Shown piece by piece: positions 30,865-35,150 of a stretch of 35,150 bases of DNA. Position 1 is the stretch's first letter. Each line of letters opens with the position of its first letter. The notes below the pieces were generated by a model. It saw nothing but the letters and a program-made list of their open reading frames with translations. It did not search any database and was not told the origin of the DNA. The position numbers and the translations under genes are program-made. Source of the stretch: a virus; IMG/VR virus record IMGVR_UViG_3300018405_000040, positions 1-35,150 of that record. One strand, 5' to 3'.

Positions 30865-33800
30865 GGGTCCACTTCTCGATTTGCCACGGGCCCATCGACG
30901 CAATAAAAGCCATCCACGTAGACGACAAACGGTTGTGGGTGCCGGCAGATGACAACGGCCCAGGGCAAGGGCTGACCGACGGTTACGAGACCATCCACGT
31001 AGACGTGCCGGAGCTGTTCGGTGGCGAGGACAGGGAAGGCGGGATCGCCGGGGACATCGACATCGGCATGGGGCACCGGGAGCAGCCGAAAAACAGCTAC
31101 CTACAGACGGTCCTCAAGGATAAATTGGTCCCAGCATACCGGGGCGTGGTCTCGGTCATCCTGAAACACCTCTACGTCGGCACAAACCCCTACCTCAAAC
31201 CTTGGAAATTCAGGGTACAACGGATCTGGTCACCGACCTCCACCGGGAGAGTGCAGTGGGCGCCTGCGATCGCCGGCATCGGCCTGCCGGGAGATCTCTA
31301 CGGGTCGTCCGGGGCCTACTGCAACGGCGGCAACGGGTCCACATCTTCTGTGTGGGGCGCACTATTCCGCGCAAGCGGCACGGCGCTAATGGTGGGGAGC
31401 TCCTACTACAAGGGGCGCATCTACTCGCTCAAAGTTGCCCCGGTAACCGGGACACTGGAGGGCAAACGCCGCGTCCCTGCCGGGACATCTTCCGGGGTGA
31501 CCGTCGCGATCAATGACCAAGCCACCGGCAAGCGGACGTATATCAACTTGCCGCGCGGCCACCTTGACGCCGGCTTCTACTTCCTGCCTATGACAGATGA
31601 CCCTATCCCCCTGGAGGGCGGGCGAAAACTGTTGTGGCCGCTGTGCGTGGACGGGGACGGCGCTACACCCTATGCGAACACCGGATGGCCGGAGTCGTCC
31701 CCGACATGGCAATGGCGATACCACTACGCAGCGGTGATCGACCTCGAAACTATGGAAGTGACCAGGATCCAGTACCCGGCGTCACCACTCATGGCCAACA
31801 TAAAACAGATCGTCGATGCCTCCAGGACAGGGCAGGGGATCTATGACGACTCGGCAAACTACTGCAGCCACAATTTCATGGGCCCCCGTTATGTCTCATG
31901 TTGGGACGATGATCCCGATGGGCACTATCTGGTCCTCGGTCCCGCCGGCAACTCCTTCACTTTGTCCCCGTTGACCGGGCAAGTGACAGCAGAATTCCAG
32001 GATACCCCTATCGGGCCGAATGGCTGGCGGATGGGCGTGGAGAAGGCCCCGCAGCGTCGGATGTTCGTCTTGTGGGTCTCACAGTTTGATGTCGGCGGAG
32101 CGAAACGAGACCAGATTACCGCAGCGATACTCGACACTGAGACCGGCGCGAAAATCTGGCAATCAGGGTCCACCTTGATCCCTGGGGGAGCTTTCGTTCG
32201 AGACGGCGGAGGCCGTCAGGCCCCAGTCCCGGACGTCAGCATCGTTTGCCTGGAGGACCGTTTTGTCTACGTGGTTTTGCCGCGCGCTATGGCTGCCACG
32301 ATGGGCAAACGGTTCATGGTGTACAACACTGCAGCGGCCCAGGGGGAAAACCCGGAGCTCACGGATATGGGGTTGCCGTGGTTCGCTCCCTCTGTAAACG
32401 GGTCCGCCAGCTTCCCGCAGAGCATCAACTGGGGATCCGGTAACAACCTGCCGGGCCGGCTGTTCCGCGGCGAACGGGGCCGTGATGGCCGCACGGTTTG
32501 CTGGAGTATCGCCTCCTCCGAGCCGGGCCTGATTTTCACCCCTGGGCGCGGCCCCGGGCTGGAGATGGGCACGGTCGAGCAGATGCCATGGGTGCACGTT
32601 GGTCCGGACGCCTCGGGGTACACCCCAGGTCCTGGGGCGATCTACGGGGACCGGGTTACCTTGCACGGGATCCCGATGTGCGTCACGTCCCACTGGACCA
32701 AAGGCGGCCCTCAGATGGGCCTCGGCGTAGAAGTGGACATGGGTTTGACCTCTGCTGACGGCAGCGCGGCCTATCGCATGTCCCCCGGCCCTTACGACAT
32801 GAACCCGGCTCACATCATCCGGGAGTGCATGACCAACACGGAATGGGGCCGCGGCCTGCCGGAGTCGATCATAGGCCCATCCTTCACAGAGGCGGCCAAC
32901 ACCCTTTACAAGGAGGGCCTGGGCCTCTCTATGCTCTGGACGAGCGAGATGGCCGTGAACGACTTCATCCTGGAGGTGATCCGCCATATCGATGCCGTGC
33001 GCTATGAGGACCCGGAAACCGGTCTGCAGGAGATAAAGCTCATCCGGCCGGACTATGACGTGGCCACGTTGCCGGTGCTCACCCCATCAAACTGCAGCCT
33101 GGAACAGCTCACGGAGCCCATGCTCTATGACCTCGTCAACCAGATCACCGTCAACTACTGGAACCGGGAGAGCGGGTCGGACTCCGCCTTGGCCGTCCAG
33201 GACACCGCTGCGATCAACATGGTCGGCACCATCAACAACCAGACCATGGAGTATTCCGGCATCTGCTCGGACAGGGTCGCCCTGATGGTCGGCCAGCGGG
33301 ACCTGGCTCGCTACTCCAAGCCGTTCCGCCAGGGGCGCCTGACCGTGAACCGGAAGGTGGCGAACATCAAGGTCGGGGATGTGTTCCTGCTCAACTGGCC
33401 GGCGCGTGGGGTGAACCAGTTGGTTTGCCGGGCTGCCCGCCGATCCGATAACGGTGAGCTCGACGGCATGGTCGGGATCGAGTTCGGCGAGGACATCTTC
33501 GGCGAGGAGTACCGGGTCGCTGCCGTGCCGCCTCCCAGCGGCTGGGTGGACCCCATCGCCCCGCCCAGCAACTTCGATCTGGTCACCGGGTTCGACGAAC
33601 CTTACCCGATGCTGGTGGAGCGCCTGGGCGAAGACGCGGCTGTGGCCACGCGCAATGACTCCAGCTATTTCGTCTTTGCAGGCGGGCGCCCTGGTACCGG
33701 GTCACACATCGATTACGGCTTCTTTGCTTATCCGGAAGGCGCTCCGCCGGTCACGGACAGCCAGCAGGAGCGGGATGCGGAATTCACCCCGACCGCGCTA

Positions 33801-35150
33801 CTGGCCGAGGACATAGAGGAGATCACCGACACCGAGATCACCGTGGCGGTGTCGTCCCCGCGTGACATGTCGAACGTTCGAGCTGGCGACTGGGTGCTGG
33901 TGGGCAACGTGGATGACCGCCAGCGGGAGGTCATGACCGTGGCCGAGGATCCTGGTTCGTCCCCGGTGGCGCTGAAACTCATTCGCGCGGTCGCCGACAC
34001 CTACCCGAAGGCTGCGCCCATCGGCACGGCGATCTACGTGGTGGGCACCTTCGCCGGTACCGACACAACAGAGCGCACGGATGGTGAGCAGGTCGGGGCA
34101 TATGGCCGGCCCAAGAATGGTAAGGGTGCGTACCAGGGTCCCTTCACGTACCTGGACGTCGAGATGCTGGGCCGCCAGGGTCGCCCATACCCTGCCGCCG
34201 CCTTCAAGGTGGACGGGTCATATCAGCCCGCCCTGGGCACCCCTGCAGACGCGGTCACGTTGACCTGGGCCCACCGCCATCGGGTGCAGCAGTCGAATCA
34301 GGCCGTTTCCTGGCTGGCAGAAAGCAACTTCGGACCGGAGACCGGGGTGTCCTACTTCCTGCGCCGCCTGCCGCTGGATGCCGCGCTGGCGCCGATGCCG
34401 GAGATGCCGGTGATCGATATGGGCACCGGGACGTCGTTTGTGCTGGATCTCGTGGCCGACCCGATGCCGGAAGGCGCGGTCTTCGCTGACTTGATCATAG
34501 AGGCTCGTCGCGGGGCGCTGGTGTCGCTGCAGAACCGGATGATCCGGATTGCGCTGCCGGTCCGACTGTCTGCCCCGTTCGACCTGTTCGCCGAGTACAG
34601 CAATGTGCTGTCCGCGCCCACCAGCTTGAGAGCGCAATACAGCACAGCCCTGTCCGCGCCCTCCAGCTTGAGAGCGCAATACAGCACCGCCTTGTTGCCG
34701 CCCACTGAGTTGACGGCAAACTACAGCACGGCCCTGCTGCCGCCCACTGGGTTGATCGCGGACTACAGCACCAGCCTGCTGGCCCCGGCCGACCTGTTCG
34801 CGCAGTACAGCACCGCCTTGCTGCCGCCCACCGAGTTGACGGCAGACTACAGCGCTGCTTTGACCGCGCCCACCGAGTTGACCGCGGACTACAGCACCCG
34901 CCTGCTGGCCCCGGCCGACCTGACGGCGCAGTACAGCACAGCACCGCTTCCGCCAACAGGGTTGACCGCGGACTACAGCACCTCGCTGCTGCCGCCTTTC
35001 GGGATCCGGAGCGATTATCGTGAATCGCTGCTGGCCCCGGCCGACCTGACGGCGCAGTACAGCACCAGCCTGCTGGCCCCGGCCGACCTGACGGCGCAGT
35101 ACAGCACCAGCCTGCTGGCCCCGGCCGACCTGACGGCGCAGTACAGCACC
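30819..35150 (+). CDS. Giant tail-tip / host-recognition protein, gpJ-like, C-terminus cut
   Basis: The frame is open from ATG 30819 to the window end (1444 codons, no stop). AGGA lies about 10 bases before the ATG. Residues 1-137 (YRYKVGVHFSICHGPIDAI..., ELFGGEDREGGIAGDIDI, VPAYRGVVSVILKHLYVGTNPYLKPWKFRVQRIW) are a conserved tip domain. It resumes at 659 (YDMNPAHIIRECMTNTEWGRGLP...FILEVIRHIDAVRYEDPETG). Between them, about 160-640 is a beta-rich insertion with propeller-like turns (VAPVTG 206-211, LSPLTG 382-387, LDTETGAKIW 438-447). Residues about 700-1240 are further tip beta-domains. From residue 1249 (34563) tandem 14-residue repeats run to the edge. Confidence 0.92.
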   Translation, partial: MGGKKSQTVGYRYKVGVHFSICHGPIDAIKAIHVDDKRLWVPADDNGPGQGLTDGYETIHVDVPELFGGEDREGGIAGDIDIGMGHREQPKNSYLQTVLKDKLVPAYRGVVSVILKHLYVGTNPYLKPWKFRVQRIWSPTSTGRVQWAPAIAGIGLPGDLYGSSGAYCNGGNGSTSSVWGALFRASGTALMVGSSYYKGRIYSLKVAPVTGTLEGKRRVPAGTSSGVTVAINDQATGKRTYINLPRGHLDAGFYFLPMTDDPIPLEGGRKLLWPLCVDGDGATPYANTGWPESSPTWQWRYHYAAVIDLETMEVTRIQYPASPLMANIKQIVDASRTGQGIYDDSANYCSHNFMGPRYVSCWDDDPDGHYLVLGPAGNSFTLSPLTGQVTAEFQDTPIGPNGWRMGVEKAPQRRMFVLWVSQFDVGGAKRDQITAAILDTETGAKIWQSGSTLIPGGAFVRDGGGRQAPVPDVSIVCLEDRFVYVVLPRAMAATMGKRFMVYNTAAAQGENPELTDMGLPWFAPSVNGSASFPQSINWGSGNNLPGRLFRGERGRDGRTVCWSIASSEPGLIFTPGRGPGLEMGTVEQMPWVHVGPDASGYTPGPGAIYGDRVTLHGIPMCVTSHWTKGGPQMGLGVEVDMGLTSADGSAAYRMSPGPYDMNPAHIIRECMTNTEWGRGLPESIIGPSFTEAANTLYKEGLGLSMLWTSEMAVNDFILEVIRHIDAVRYEDPETGLQEIKLIRPDYDVATLPVLTPSNCSLEQLTEPMLYDLVNQITVNYWNRESGSDSALAVQDTAAINMVGTINNQTMEYSGICSDRVALMVGQRDLARYSKPFRQGRLTVNRKVANIKVGDVFLLNWPARGVNQLVCRAARRSDNGELDGMVGIEFGEDIFGEEYRVAAVPPPSGWVDPIAPPSNFDLVTGFDEPYPMLVERLGEDAAVATRNDSSYFVFAGGRPGTGSHIDYGFFAYPEGAPPVTDSQQERDAEFTPTALLAEDIEEITDTEITVAVSSPRDMSNVRAGDWVLVGNVDDRQREVMTVAEDPGSSPVALKLIRAVADTYPKAAPIGTAIYVVGTFAGTDTTERTDGEQVGAYGRPKNGKGAYQGPFTYLDVEMLGRQGRPYPAAAFKVDGSYQPALGTPADAVTLTWAHRHRVQQSNQAVSWLAESNFGPETGVSYFLRRLPLDAALAPMPEMPVIDMGTGTSFVLDLVADPMPEGAVFADLIIEARRGALVSLQNRMIRIALPVRLSAPFDLFAEYSNVLSAPTSLRAQYSTALSAPSSLRAQYSTALLPPTELTANYSTALLPPTGLIADYSTSLLAPADLFAQYSTALLPPTELTADYSAALTAPTELTADYSTRLLAPADLTAQYSTAPLPPTGLTADYSTSLLPPFGIRSDYRESLLAPADLTAQYSTSLLAPADLTAQYSTSLLAPADLTAQYST
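34563..35150. repeat. At least 14 tandem 42-bp repeats coding SLLAPADLTAQYST
   Basis: Fourteen consecutive 14-residue units fill 588 bases exactly to the window edge. The consensus is xLLxPxxLxAxYST; Leu2, Pro5, Leu8, Ala10, Tyr12 and Ser13 are kept in nearly all. Unit 10 has Pro at position 2, and unit 11 (SLLPPFGIRSDYRE) is the most divergent. Units 13 and 14 are identical in DNA and unit 12 differs only in its first codon, so the array has grown recently at its downstream end. The total copy number is unknown. Confidence 0.95.

Noticed and set aside
34218-34956. Minus-strand Cys/Ser/Arg-rich frames opposite the tail-tip repeats
   Set aside because: Their apparent repeats simply mirror the 42-bp repeats of the coding strand.
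34563-35150. CRISPR-like array
   Set aside because: Units are directly adjacent 42-bp coding repeats with no unique spacers, in frame within a large gene.

Overview
The window is a GC-rich, tightly packed piece of a long-tailed (siphovirus) bacteriophage genome. Almost every gene lies on the plus strand, and many neighbours share ATGA or TGATG start/stop overlaps. Two blocks can be recognised. The first is a replication block: Prim-Pol/SF3 primase-helicase, DUF2800 PD-(D/E)XK nuclease, DUF2815/Enc34-type ssDNA-binding protein, family A DNA polymerase, VRR-NUC nuclease and SNF2-like helicase. The second is a lambda-type head and neck block. Together these suggest a relative of the Chi/Enc34/BcepNazgul group of virulent siphophages (Casjensviridae-like) infecting a Gram-negative proteobacterium. 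That assignment is inference from gene content and order. I see no integrase, CI-type repressor, tRNA, CRISPR array or insertion sequence.

Layout. (1) 1-1400: four small plus-strand genes of unknown function, the first cut by the window edge, closed by a strong terminator. (2) 1564-2319: the only minus-strand gene, an HTH plus degenerate HNH/zinc protein with its own sigma70-like promoter. (3) 2320-3332: about 1 kb without a convincing gene but rich in repeats and palindromes; a plausible control or origin region. (4) 3333-6236: a small AlpA/MerR-like DNA-binding protein and the primase-helicase, then a terminator. (5) 6329-12798: a good sigma70 promoter and the rest of the replication genes. 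(6) 12798-20850: small and large terminase, gpW-like joiner, portal, SppA-like protease with a nested scaffold, decoration protein, major capsid protein and two connector-position genes. The order matches lambda Nu1-A-W-B-C(Nu3)-D-E-FI-FII and most lengths are close. (7) 20850-35150: Z- and U-position tail genes, an Ig-tailed tube protein, a frameshifted pair of tail-assembly chaperones, a 1466-residue tape measure, a distal tail protein, a cysteine-rich gpL-like protein, two tiny genes, and a giant gpJ-like tail-tip protein that runs off the right edge.

The features most worth a second look are these. The tail-tip protein carries a roughly 480-residue insertion with beta-propeller-like turn motifs, and ends in at least 14 tandem 14-residue repeats. 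The tail chaperone pair has an A AAA AAG slippery heptamer in the correct phase, with an upstream Shine-Dalgarno-like element. The non-coding kilobase holds a near-perfect 24-bp palindrome whose right part is repeated 34 bp downstream. Acidic C-terminal tails ending in leucine recur on several replication and packaging proteins. No complete new defence or anti-defence system could be identified from sequence alone.
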